A stretch of 64,000 bases of DNA from Puniceicoccales bacterium. Lineage in GTDB: Bacteria > Verrucomicrobiota > Verrucomicrobiia > Opitutales > UBA953. Within the stretch, counting starts at the first letter, position 1; the number at the start of each line of letters is the position of its first letter. The stretch is taken from positions 1 through 64,000 of the forward strand of contig JAIRPL010000037.1 in NCBI GenBank assembly GCA_031256995.1. The letters run 5' to 3'. The notes under the pieces were generated by a model. It saw nothing but the letters and a program-made list of their open reading frames with translations, was not told where the DNA came from and did no database searches. This document shows positions 17,184-29,900 of the stretch, in pieces. Position numbers and translations under genes: made by a program.

Positions 17184-17954
17184 CGCGGCCCGCGAACGCA
17201 CCCGCATATTGAAAAAATTTCCGGCATAAAACGCCCCATCATTGTGGACACGCCAAGCCCACCCAAAACCTTGCGCGCAATCCCAAATTGAAATGCGAAA
17301 TAAATGCGAAATAAAACAGGGAAAGAGACAAAACAGAGAAATCGCCACGCACGCCCCGCCCCGCGCCTCTTTCTCTCTTTCTTTCTCTCTCCCGCTCCCC
17401 CCGCCCCCCCGTGCGCGCGGGTGTGCCATCCGGCCGCTTCCGGTGGCCTCCGTTGTGTCCCGGTCTTTCCGAAGCGTCTTGTGCCGCCGCGTCCCAAGGT
17501 TGTTTTTGGCGGCGGCGGGGAACGGGTGTTTCCCGGTTTTCCTCGCATTTTTCCCTTGTCACGCAATCGCTTGGCGCCGACGATCGCGCGGTGTGGCTGG
17601 GGTTGTCGGGCTGGATTCCGCCCGGTCTCCCTTGGCCGTCGTTCTTATTTCCTCGTTACTGTCTTTTGTTCTTCGTTCCCGTTTTGTGTTCCCGTTCTGC
17701 GCTCCGTGGGCGTGCGCGCCATCCCGTGTTGTGCGCGCCGTTCCGGGGTGAATTTTCTCTCCAAAAAAAACTGAAAGCTCGTTCCCAAGTTCGTTCCAAA
17801 ACCCGTTCCCCTTGAAAAATCCGGGACTGTCTTCGTTCCCCGTTCATCTCTCGTTCATTCCGGGCGTTTTGCCCTGTGTTTTCCGCCCCGCCTGACGGCC
17901 CGCCGCTGGTGGCGTCCGTTTGGAGCGGCCTCACCTTTGCACCCTTTTGCTGCC

Positions 17955-20900
17955 ATGCCTATCCCCAAACCTGCCTTTCTGTTTGCGCAACCTGCCCGTC
18001 CGGGGCGCACTCCCCGCGCCTTGTTGTCGCGCGCGGCCCTTTTTGCCGCCACCGCGCTGGGGGCCTCCGCTGTCTTCTCCCCGGCCCTTGCCCCGCAGGC
18101 CCTTGCCGCGACGGTCGGGCAGCTTACCGGTTCCGCAAGCCGGGTGATCGCCGCGAGCGACGTGCTTGAGGTCACCGGGGCCACGCATTTCCGAAGCTCC
18201 GGCGCGGGCTACACCAGCGCCGCCTACGCGGGCGACATCTACAGCGGCGTGCTTTCCGGCACGGGCGCCTTTGTCCTCTCCGACGGCACTTTGCGTCTTG
18301 ATGCCAAGCAGACCTTTTCCGGCGGCATCACCGTCACAGGCGCGGACTCGGTGCTCATTTTCAACACCCAAAAGGACGCCTTCAACAACGTCGCCGGCAA
18401 CGCCATCCGCGTCCTCGACGGCGGCACCCTCGTCTTTGGGAAGAACGACACGACGAACAGTTACCCCGCCATGCCGATTTATCTCTACGGGGCTTCGGAC
18501 ACCGTCCGCTCCTCCCTCGAGAATTCCTACCAATACAACAAACTCGGCGCGCTCTTCATGAAGAATGGCGACTTGGTCATCGCCGCGAACGGTTATTCGG
18601 ATGCGAAATGGCGCAGCTACAGCCTGAACGGGGTCGTGACCGTCCAGGCCGAGCCGGATGCCACCGCCGAGAATCCCACCGTTTCCCGCATCTACACCAA
18701 GGAGGGGGTGCTCGACCCCAACATCCACCTCGGCGCCAACAGCCACGGCACCACCACCACCTTCATGGTCGAGGCCAACGCCCTCCTCGACGTCTCCTCC
18801 ATCCTCGTGAATCGCGCCGACAACCTGGCGGCCTCGAATCTGACCAAGGAGGGGGCCGGCAAGATGCTTATCACCGGCCTCAACACCTACACAGGCACCA
18901 CCATCGTCTCCGGGGGCATCCTCCAGGTCGGCGACGCCTCCAACCCGGACCCCGCCGCGCGGGTGGATGCCGGAAGCATCAGCACCACCTCCGGGGTCAC
19001 CATCGCGGCGGGGGCCGTCGTGCGTTTTGACATCGGCACGGCAAGCCCGCTTCACAACTCGACCTTTGGGAAGTCAATCTCCGGCGCCGGCGTGTTCCAG
19101 AAAGACGGGCCGGGCAAACTCACGATCGCGGTACAAAATCTCCCGCCCATCTTCGACGTCCTCGGCGGGCACCTCGCCCTGACAGGCACGGACAAGACCA
19201 CCGTGCGCACAATCTCCGTCATGGGCACCGCGGAGGTCCCGGCCACGCTCGAATTTGTCGGCACCAAGATCCTTGGTGGAAACCACTGGATGCTTAGTAG
19301 CTCCGAATCTGAACCCAACCTGGCGAACACCAAGCTCTATCTTGGGCCTTACGCGACACTTCTTTTCGCCACCGGGAAAACGAACGAGCAGGCCATCCCC
19401 TACATCTGGATGCGCGGGGGGACGATCGCGGTGAACAATGGAGGCAGTTCCTCCTCCGGATTTGAGGCCGCGACGGTGCCCCCCGTCGTCGTGGTGGAAC
19501 GCCCCGCCGGCGCGACGGGGACCGATGTCTGGACCTCCTACATCATTGACGGAAACACGACCAACCAATCCGCCGTTCACCCCTACCGCAACGGCACGAC
19601 GTTCCAAGTCGCGGAAAACGCCGCGTTGAGCGTGCAGGCCAACCTGATCCTCGGCAGCAACAATACCCAGACCACGGGGATCACCAAGACCGGGGCCGGC
19701 ACCCTCATCCTCTCCGGGGCAAACGGCTGGGGCAACCTCTACAAGGGCGGGACGACGATCAACGCCGGGACGGTCGAGCTGGATTACACGCGGGCAGGCT
19801 CGCCCGCGACAAACATCATCGCGACCGGGACGCCGCTCACGCTCTCCGGCGGCAGCCTGGTGGTCAAGGGGAAGGCCGGGCAAAACGGCATCGTGGAGAC
19901 CTTCAGCGGCACCACCTCCACCGCCCAGACCAACTCCACCATCCGCATCGAAAAGGGCGCCGCCACGGCCATCACCCTCGCGCTGGGCACCCTCGCCGTC
20001 AACGGCGCGCTGCGCCTCGAGGGGGCCGACCTCCCGCGCTACAACTCCGGCTACACTATCGGCACCACAAACTACACGACCACGACGTCGGCGGGCGCGA
20101 ATGACGGCGCGACCCGCCTCAAGGGCGTCGTGCTCGGCGGGGCGTGGGCCTCCACCCTCGCCTCCGGCGCGCCATCCGGCTCCTACTACATCGTCCCGCT
20201 GTCGAGCACGACGAGGATCTCGGTCCACCAGGGGATGCTCGTGCACAGCACCGGCGCGTCCACCGACCGCTCGTACGAGATCTACGATGGCGGCGGGACA
20301 CCCGGCGCGGTGACCATAAGCGCGGGGGCTGAGACTACGATCGAGTCCCTCCTCTTCTCCGCCACCACGGCCGGCACCATCAACAACACCTCCTGCATCC
20401 GCGTCACCTCCGGGGAGATTGTCAAAACAGCCGACTCGGCCATGCTCACAATCGGGCTTGCTCCGGGGGACGGCTCCACCAACAAGATTGTGCCGGAGCG
20501 GGGCAACGTCGCCGGCACCGTGAAGCTTGTGAACAACGCCACCGACCCGGACTCGCTCCTCGTCGTCAATTCCGCCATCAGCAATCCGGGGTCCAACCCG
20601 GCTTCGCTCAGTGTCAGCGGCACGGCCCCGGTCGTGCTCGCAGGGAAGAATGACTTCAAAGGCTCGTTGACCATCCTCGGCCCGGCCCCGGTCATAATCA
20701 AAGGGGACAATGGCGGCCACACTAGCAGCACCGCCGCCAGTTTTACCGGCCCGGTGACAATCGCCCCTGGGGCGACACTCCGGTTCTCCAACGTTCCAGG
20801 ACAGACTGTTCAATGCTACTACAATACTTTCGCGATCGGCGCGGGAGGCACGCTGCAGGTGGATACGGATGCGGTGACTTATTTTCTTCAAGGAGCCATT

Positions 20901-23900
20901 TCCGGCGAGGGCGCCCTCGTGAAAACCGGAAGCGGGGGGCTGGGAATCAGCAATACGCCGAATGATACTTTCACGGGCGGGACCTACATCTATGGCGGCT
21001 ACATCGGGATCAACTGCTCGGGCCCGACCTCCTCCATAAAAGGCACGGTGTATATCTTCGAGGGGGCATCCCTTCAGCTGAACGCCTCCGACGCGACCGG
21101 CCATGGCAATTCGGACACAAATCCAACCGGGCAGATAGACCACATCGTCCTCAACGGCGGGACTCTGCTTTGGAATAATAACGGCAACCAAACCTTTTCT
21201 TTCAACAAAGGAGGCTTGGAGATGACGGCCGGGACGTTTAGGCAGTCAACCACGGGTGGCCGGGTTTCCATACGTGCCGGCACGCCCATCATCACCCATG
21301 CCACGAGCGCGCCCTCCCGCATCGGCCCCATGAACTTTGACCTGCGATCCAATGACCTGCGGTTCATCGTCGAGAAAGGCACCGTCCCGGTCTCCAACGG
21401 CATCAGCGTGGATTTGCTCATGGAGGCGGTGATCCGGGATTACCCAGGGTTCAACAACGTCATCCAAAAGTACGGCGACGGGCTTATGCGCCTCACGGGC
21501 ACGAGCCAATACACGGGCGGCACCGTGATCAACGCCGGCACCATCTCCACCAACAACACCGCCGGGCTTGGGACCAGCCCGGTGACGCTGCGCGCCGGGG
21601 CCGTTTTCCATTATGACGGCGCGACCCCGTTCACCCTGAACGCCTCGACCAGCGCGCCCATCGGCAACAATGCCGCCGGGTCCAGCCTCGCGGGAAACAA
21701 TCCCGGCGATTACGGGGTGATCGACGTCTCCGCAGGCTCCACCGTGGTGCTCAACACGACGCTGGGCGGCGGCGCGGCCCAGTCACGCATCCTGAAGCGG
21801 GGCGAGGGCACCCTCGTCATCGGGGGAGCCGGCGACAACAACGGCGGGCACATCATCCTGGACGCCGGGCGGCTGGAGCTGAACAAGAGCGCCAATTTCG
21901 TGGCCGGCGGGCCGAAAGCCACCGGCTTTGGCGACCACGACTTCATCGTCAATGGCGGCCTGGCCATCCTCACCGGCGGCGCCGTCTCCGAGGCCAACCC
22001 GGGCAACGGGATGCAGTTTTACAAGGACACCAAATGGCAGATCAACGGCGGGAGCGTCGACCTGAACGGGCGCAGCGTGGCCCTCGCCAGCCTCGGCTCC
22101 ACCGGCCCCGGCGGCATTGTCACCAACGCCAGCGGCGCGGGCCTCTCCAACCTCTGGTTCACGAACAACATCGTCAACGGCTACCACGATAACGAGACCT
22201 ACGCCGGGAGGATCACCGGGAACGTCGGCATCGTCATCGCCGCCGGGTCAAACCGCATCCAGGGCCTCTCGGGCGTGAACACCTACACCGGGGCGACGCA
22301 AATCACCTCCGGGACGCTCCTCCTTTCCGGCGCCGGGAAGCTCGGCGCGACCCCCGTCACCGTGGGCGCCGCCGGAAGGCTGCTCCTGGAGGCCCCCGGC
22401 GCCATCGGCTCCATCGCCTCCCTGGATGTCACCACCGCCGGGGCCAAACTGGAGATCGCCGCCAGCCAGACTCTTTCCGCGGCCTACTCCGACGCCTCCG
22501 GGGCGGGCATCCTCTTCTCGGGCACGGGCGCGCCCGTGCTCACTTTCGCCACGGGGGCGACCGTCAACGCCGCCGTCTCCGGGCCGGGCGTGCTGGCCTT
22601 CTCCGGCGGCACCAGCACCCTGGCAAACACCGGCAACGCCCACACCGGCGGGACAAGGGTGCTCGGCGGCGCGACGCTCCTGTTCGCCAACCCGGCCGTG
22701 TTCGGGCCGGCGGGGGTCACCCTCGACAATGGCACGCTCTCCCCCGCCGGCGCCAGCGCGCTCAACCTCGCCGCCACTTCCGTGACCGTCAACGCCGGCG
22801 GCGGCACGCTCAACGCGGGCGCGGCGGATGTCTCCCTTGGCGCGGTCTCCGGCGCGGGGACGCTCCGCAACGCCGGCTCCGGCACGGCGTCCATCCGCTC
22901 CTTCACGTCGGGCATGATCGCGGGCGGGAAATGGCTGCTCGCCGATGGCGCGGTGCTCGCCGGCGCGGTCGTCTCCGGCCCCGGCGCGGTCGCCTCCCTC
23001 GGCATCGCGGGAAGCCCGGCCGGCACGGCGTCCCTCGGCACGCTTTCCACCCCGCAGGGCGTCTCGTTTCACACGAGGCTCTCCGGGGGGGATGTCTCCG
23101 ACCGCTATGCCGTCACCAGCGGCGCCGTGGCGTTTGGCGCGGGGAATTTCGTGCGGATAAACACCGCCCTGGCGGGCGATTATACGATCGCCACGGCGCC
23201 GGGCGGCTTTTCCGGCCATGACAACCCGGCGAACCTGCTCCTCGTCGTCGGCGCGGAATCCCTTGGCAACACGCACAACCTGGCGGACTTCTCCGTGAAA
23301 AACTCCACGGAGCTTCACCTCGACCTCAAGATCGTCTCCGTCCCCCTCGTCTGGGGGGGCGACTCGCAAAACGCCTGGGATGCCGTGCAGGAGAACCGCC
23401 CCTGGGAGGACGCGGTCTCGCCCGTCGCGGGCAACTTTTTCGCGCGGGGTGACCGGGTGTTCTTCACCGCCGCCGGCGCGCAGTCGCCCGCGGTCACGGT
23501 GGGCGCCGGAGTGGGCGTCTCCGACATGTTTGTCACCGGCGGCGCCTACACCTTCTCCGGGCAGGGCATCACCGGCTCCGCCGCCCTGGCCACCGGCGGC
23601 GCGCACGCCTTCGGGGGCGCGGGGGCGGACAGCGCCCGGGGCGCGCTGGAGGTCTCCGGCGCGGGCACCGTGGCGGATTTCTCCGGGACCCCGCTGTCCT
23701 TCGCCGGCGGCGTCTCGGTGGCCGGTGGCGCGAGGCTCCGCCTCTCCAACGGCGCGCAGGTCTCCGCCACGCCCTCGCTCACGGTCGGCGGCGCCTCGGG
23801 CGTGGCGGGCATCCTGGAGGCCGGCGGGGCCATCGTGCTGAACCCGTCAACGCAGGTCTCCATGGGCCTTGCTGGCGCGGAATTCTCCCTGCCCGGGGCG

Positions 23901-26900
23901 CTGGACCGCCTCACCATCGGCGCCGGGAGCCTCTCCGGCGGCGGCGCGGACGGCGTCGCCTTCACCAAGACGGGTGCGGGGGTGCTGGCGCTCTCGGGGG
24001 ACAACACGTTCACGGGCCGGGTCGTCGTCGGGCGCGGCACGCTTGAGATCGGCAGCGGCGGGGATGGGCGGCATGCCCTTGGCTCGCCCGCCACAAACGC
24101 GCTCTGGCTCGGCTCCGCATCCTCGGCCGCCACGCTCTCCGTGCCCTCCGGGGCGGATGCGGCGGTGTCGCTCGGCGGGCGCGAGGTCGTCGTCGGCGCC
24201 GCCGGCGCGGTGTTCGAGGTCGGGCAGGGGCGCGCGCTCTCCATCGGCGGGGCGCTCTCGGGCGACGGTTCGGCGGCCGCCGCCGGCATCGTGATCTCGA
24301 AAACCGGGAACGGGATGCTGGAGATCTCCGGGGACAACTCCCTCTCGCTCCACGGCACCATTGCCGTGCGGCAGGGGGCGCTTTCCATCTCCAGCGCGGA
24401 AAACCTGGGGGCCTCCTCCAACGTGATTCTCCTCGGGAACGACGTGGCGGTGGCCATTTCCACGGGCGGGCTGCGGGTCCCCGGCTCCGGCGTCCTGCGC
24501 CTGGCCAACCCGGTGGCGTTTTCCGGGGCCGGCGGCGTCATCGACGTGGACGGGGCGGCGGGGCGGCTCGTCCTGGACGGCCCCCTGGGGAACGGCGCCG
24601 GACAGGCGACCGCAGGCTCCGCGCGGGCGCTCACCAAGACAGGCGCCGGGACCCTGGTCCTGGCCGCCGACAGCACGGACGGCCTTGGCGTGGACGGCTC
24701 CGGGACCCCGCTGGGCGCCTCGCCCGCCGGCGCGCTGGCCGGGAATGCCGCCGTGGAGCAGGGCACGCTGCTCTTGCTCGCGCCCGGCGTCCTTGGCGTG
24801 GACGGGGCGGGGCAGGGGGAGGCTTTCACGCCGTTCTCCCTCGCGCTCGGAAGCGCGGGCCACACGGGCCGCCTTGACATCGCGGCGGACATCGGCGGCG
24901 GCGGCGCCATCGTGGCTGCATTCACGCCGGAGTCCCCGTTCCAGCTTGGCCGCCGCTCCATCGCGCTTGGCGACGCGGGCGGCGTCATCCACGTGGCGGA
25001 AAACATCTCCGCGGAGCATTCCGGGGCGCTTTCGGGGGGCATGCTCACGAAGGACGGCCTGGGCGTGCTCACGCTGCGCGGCGCCAACGCCGGCCTTGAC
25101 GACGCCGGAAACCCGGTCCCCGCGGGCGCGGCCCACACCGGGGCGGTCCATGTCCGCGAGGGCACGCTGGTGCTGGCCCATGCCGGCGCCGGGGCGGATC
25201 CGCTCGTGGACGCCGCCGGGGTGGGCGCCGTCACGCTTGGCTCGGCCTCGACCTCGGGCGTGCTGCGGGTCGCCGTCTCCGGTGTGCTGGGCAACGATCT
25301 TGCCACGGTCGCCGGCGCGCCTCTCTCCACGCTTGAGATCGCCCCCCATGCGGGCGGCGCGGCCCCGGCGGTCACGCTGCGCGGCGCCAACCTGGGCTTT
25401 TCCGGCCTGTTTGCCGTGGCCCCGGGCGCGTCGCTGGCGTTCGCCTCCGCGGCGGAGATCGGCGGCGCGGGCGGTGTCTCCTCGTTCCTGCTTGGCGCGC
25501 CGGAGTTGAACCCGGACGCGCCCTTGGGCACGCCGGGCGCGCTGGTGTTCGCCCCCGATTTTTCCAACCCCGACGCGGGCGCGCGCACCCTCTCGCTCGG
25601 GGCGTCCCACTCCATCGTGCTGGGGGCATCCGGCGGCGCGTTCCGCGTCGAGGCCCCGGACTCCGGCACGCCGGCGACCCTGGTCCTGGGCGGCGCCGTC
25701 TCGGGAGCCACGCTGGTGAAGACAGGCGGCGGGCGGCTCGTGCTCAACGCGCAGAACAGCTTCCACGGGCTTTCCATCGAGGATGGCGTGGTTTTTGCCA
25801 CGCTGGGCGTGGAGGGGCTTGGCAATGGCGGCTCGCCGCTCTCCCTTGGCGGCGCCTCGACATCGGGCACCCTCGAGACCGCCGGATCCTTCTCCCTCGG
25901 GACGCGCCCGGTCAGCGTGAACGCCGGCGGCGGCGTCCTGCTCGTCCCCTCGGGGGCGGCGGGCTATGACGGCTCGGGCCTCTCCTCGGATTCCACGGCC
26001 GCGGTGCTGGAGAAAAAAGGCGCGGGCACCTTCCGCATCGCCGCCGCGCAGCCCGCGTTCCTCGGTGTGCTCGCCCTTTCCGGGGGCACGACGCGCCTTG
26101 GCGGCGAGGACGCCCTGGCCAACGCCGCCGCCCTGCGCGTGGAGAACGGCGCGACGGCCTTTGCCGAGCGCGCCCAGTCCTTCCAGTCGCTCGTCATTGG
26201 CGAGAACTCGGTTTTCACCTTCGACACCGCCATCGATGCCGCCTCCCGGAACCTGTCCGTCAACGCCCTGGACCTTGGCGGCTCGCTGCGCAACGCCACC
26301 ACGGTGACGGTGCTTTCCCCCGACGCCTCCGACCCCTCGCGGCCGGGCATCCTGACCATCCGCGCCGGGCAGACCGCCGCCCCACGGGACCTCATCCTCG
26401 GGCCGAACACCGTCTTCAACGTGGAGTCGGCCGACGCCGTCGTCACCACGTCCCTTGGCGCCATTTCCTTCCAGGGCCTCGCCTCCGACCCGGCCCATGG
26501 CGGCGCCGACACGCGCACCATCATCAACATCGCCAGCTACAACCACGAGCCGCGCTATGTGATCGCCCGCGCCACGGACATCTCCGGCGGGGGGTTCCGC
26601 GCCACGGTCGCCTTCCGCGACGCCCTCCCGGGCACCCCGGCCATCGCGCTTCCCGCCGCGCCGGACAGGGATCTCTTCCTCTCCGTCGACGCGCGCGTGG
26701 AGCGCTCCGCCACGGGGGGCGCCGAGCTTGTCGTCTCCAGCTCGCTCGTCTGGGAGTCGGTCTCGCCGGGGGCCGCGCACGGCGTCTTCAACATCGGGGC
26801 CAGCCCCGATGGCACGACCCCGGCGACATTCACGCTCGGCGAGATCCCCGACATCCTCGCGAAGGACAACCTGCTCGTGGACAACCTGCTGGCCACGGGG

Positions 26901-29900
26901 ACCGGGCTGGATGGCGACGCCGCCCACAACCCCGACGACGCCTCGGACGCCAACGCCGGAGGCGCGTGGGACGGGCGGACGCTCGTGAAGCGCGGCGTGG
27001 GGACGCTCGTGCTGGCAGGCTCCAACGCCTACACCGGCCGCACCATCATCGAGAACGGGAGCATCCTGGCGCTGCGCGCGGACTCGCTGGGCGCGGCCGG
27101 CGCGGACGGGGTCTGGGCGCCCGTCGTCTTTGACGCCTCGAACGGCGTCCACAGCGGCGGCGGGGACGCCGTGCGCAGGCTGCGCTTCGACATCGAGTCG
27201 CGGCACTCCGGCGGGTTCTCGCGCGACGTCACGGGCGACGGGATCCTCGAGAAAAGCGGCGCCGGGCGTCTTTCCATCTTCGGCGCCCTCTCCCATTCCG
27301 GCGGCACCCGCGTGTATGACGGCACGCTGGCCCTCGCGGCCTCCGGCTCGCTTGGCGGCGCCTTGGTGCTTGATTCCTCCGAGGGCGGCCTGCGCGGGGG
27401 CGCCGGCCAGCCCGCCGCCGGCTCGCCGCGCTTTGACATCTCGGAGAAGGGCGCGGGGGCGGTTGTCCTGCTTGAGTCCGTCTCCGCCGACTTCCGCTCG
27501 GCCCTTCTCCTGGGCGCCGCGACCCTCCAGCTGGGTTCCGCCGGCACGGACGGCGCGGGGGCGGTCGCGGGCGTCATCTCCGGCGCGGGCGGGAGGCTTG
27601 TGAAGGATGGCGCCGGGCTTCTGTCGCTTTCCGGCGCGAACACGTTCACGGGCGGCATGGAGCTTCGCGGCGACGGCTCCATCCACGCCGGCCACGCGTC
27701 GGCCCTCGGCTCGGGCGTCTTTCTTCACGCCGGCTCGGGCGCCCTTGCCATCGCGCCCGGCCTTGCCCTGCGCAATGACATCACCCTGGCCGGCGGTGGC
27801 GCGCGCGAGTTTTTCAATGATGGCGCCGTGAGCCTCTCCGGGAGGTTCACCGTGGAGGATGGCGGCGGGGCGGTGCTCCTGAAGACCGGCGCCGGCGAGC
27901 TGCGCATGGAAAACACGGCCGCGCTCGACGCCCTTGGCCCGGGATCCGTCCTGCGCATCGACGCCGGCTCGGTGTTCCTGGCTGGGTCGCGGCTCGCGGC
28001 ATCCCTTGAGGGCGCCGGCGCGCTGTCCGCCTCGCTGCCGTCAAGCGCCGCCACGTTTGTCTTCAGCGGCCCCGCCGGCGGTTACACGGGGTCGTTCACG
28101 ATGGAGCGCGGGGTGCTCGCGGCCGATGCCGGCACCTCCGCCGCGCTTCGCACCGGCACCCTCCGCCTCTCCCCGGTCTCCACCCTGTCGGTGGGGGAGG
28201 GCGCGTCCGGCGCGCCGCTGGGCGCCGTGGTGGCCAATGGCGGCACGCTGCGGTTCGCGTTCGGGGCGTACTCGCCCGCCGGGCTTCTTGAGGCGGAATC
28301 GCTCGACCTGTCCGCCGGCGTTGTCGCGCGCCTTGAACTCTCGGGGCCGCTCAGCCTTTCCGCCGCCGACCCCGCCGGGCGGAACTTGTTCGCCCTCAAC
28401 GCGGGCAATCCCGCCGCGACGATGCGGCTCGCGTCCGCCGCCCATGTCACCGCGCCGGATGCGCTGGCGAACCCGGGGGCGTCCGTCTCCTGGCTCGACA
28501 CGGGTGGCGCGGATGTCCTGGCCGGGCCTGTCACGCGCGTTGTGACCGACAGCCCCGGCGGCGCGCGCCTTGGCACGGCCTCCATCACCTACACGCCGCG
28601 CCTGGTGGATGACGCCTCGGCCTCCGCCGGCATGGCGCCCGGGATCCTGCTGGACGCCGTGCTTGAGACGCTCACGGCCGAGGCCGGGGCGGTGATCCCG
28701 CTGCGCCTGCCGCCCGGCGCGGACGCCTCGAACGCCGTGCTGCAGGCCCGCCTGCGCGGCGCCGGCGGTTTCGCGTTCAGCGGGCCTGGCGTGGCGACGG
28801 TCGGGAAGGCCGGCGGCCAGAACGACTATTCGGGGCCGACCTCGATCGACGCGGCGACGCTCGTGCTCGGCGCGGATGGCGCGCTGGGGCGCACCTCCTC
28901 CCTCACGCTCACCGGCTCCGCCGTGCTCGACATGGCGGGCGCGAGCCAGGATGTGCGTTCGCTTTATGGCGAGCCGGGCACCGTCCTGCGGCTTGGCGCG
29001 CTGGGGGTCGGCGGCTCCGGTGTCTTTGACGGGCTTCTCGAGGGAGGCCCCGGGGCGTCCATCGTGAAAACCGGCCCGGGCACCCTGGAGCTTTCCGCCG
29101 CAAGCCCGGCCGCGCCGGCGCTCGCCGTGCGGGGCGGCTCGCTTGTGGTCTCCGGGCTGCTTGGCGTGGATTCCCCCGGCGCCACGGACGCCTTCCACGC
29201 GGCGGACATCGTGCTCGACGGCGGCTCGCTGGTCTTTGCCTCCGAGTCCGGGTCGCAGACCCTTTCCGGAAAACTGTCCGCCGGGATGGGCGCCGGCGGC
29301 TCCCTCGTGAAGCGTGGCGGGGGGCGGCTCGCGCTCTCCAATGCCGCGAACACCCACGCGCAGACGATCGCCGAGGCGGGCGTGCTCGCCATTGCCGACG
29401 GCGGCGCCCTTGGGTCCGGCGTGGCGGTGCTGTCGGGGGGCGTGGTGCTGGAGTTTTCCGGGGAGTCCGGGAAATCCTATTCCCATCCTCTTTCCATCGG
29501 CGCGGGCGGGGCGGTTTTTGCGACGCCGGCCTCCGAAGGCCCAGGCTTCTCGGCGGCCTTCTCGGCTGGGATCCTTGGCGAGTCCTCCACCTCCTCGATC
29601 ACCATTGAGGGGCCGGGCGAGGTCGACCTTTCCGGCGCGGACGCCGCCTATGCGGGCGAGACCCTTTTGCGCGGCGGCACGCTCGCCATCGCGCGCGACT
29701 CCAACCTCGGCCAGGGTGGGCGCGTGTTTGACGGGGGGACCCTCCGCCTTTGCGAAGGCGCCGCGCTGCGTTCCACGTGGGTGGCCGCCGGCGGCGGTGG
29801 AGCCATCCTCGTGGATGGCGAGGGCGTCCTGGCGTCCTGGGGCGGCGACATTTTTGCGCGGACCGGGGCCGGCCCCGATCCGGCTCCCGTGACCAAGGGC

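Larger units (their letters stand above)
16524..17954. other. low-GC, repeat-bearing region upstream of giant autotransporter
   Basis: About 1.4 kb without a recognisable gene. The central part is much less GC-rich than its surroundings (26 of 60 bases at 16801-16860). Open frames of 60-185 codons on both strands contain low-complexity Phe/His or Arg/Ser-rich peptides and resemble no family; one (16942-17229) has an ordinary-looking stretch, SWGEYWKNPLGDIRVKF, and may be a gene remnant. Two short tandem repeats (16697-16732 and 17119-17183) and a polypyrimidine tract (about 17366-17412) are present. The promoter of the autotransporter gene must lie here or close by, but I could not place it. 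Confidence 0.5.

Noticed and set aside
23847-27728. Long minus-strand open frames (up to about 1290 codons) inside the autotransporter gene
   Set aside because: They are the antisense of GC-rich repeat sequence, Arg/Ala/Pro/Gly-biased, with no family features; the plus strand has the signal peptide, repeats and barrel.
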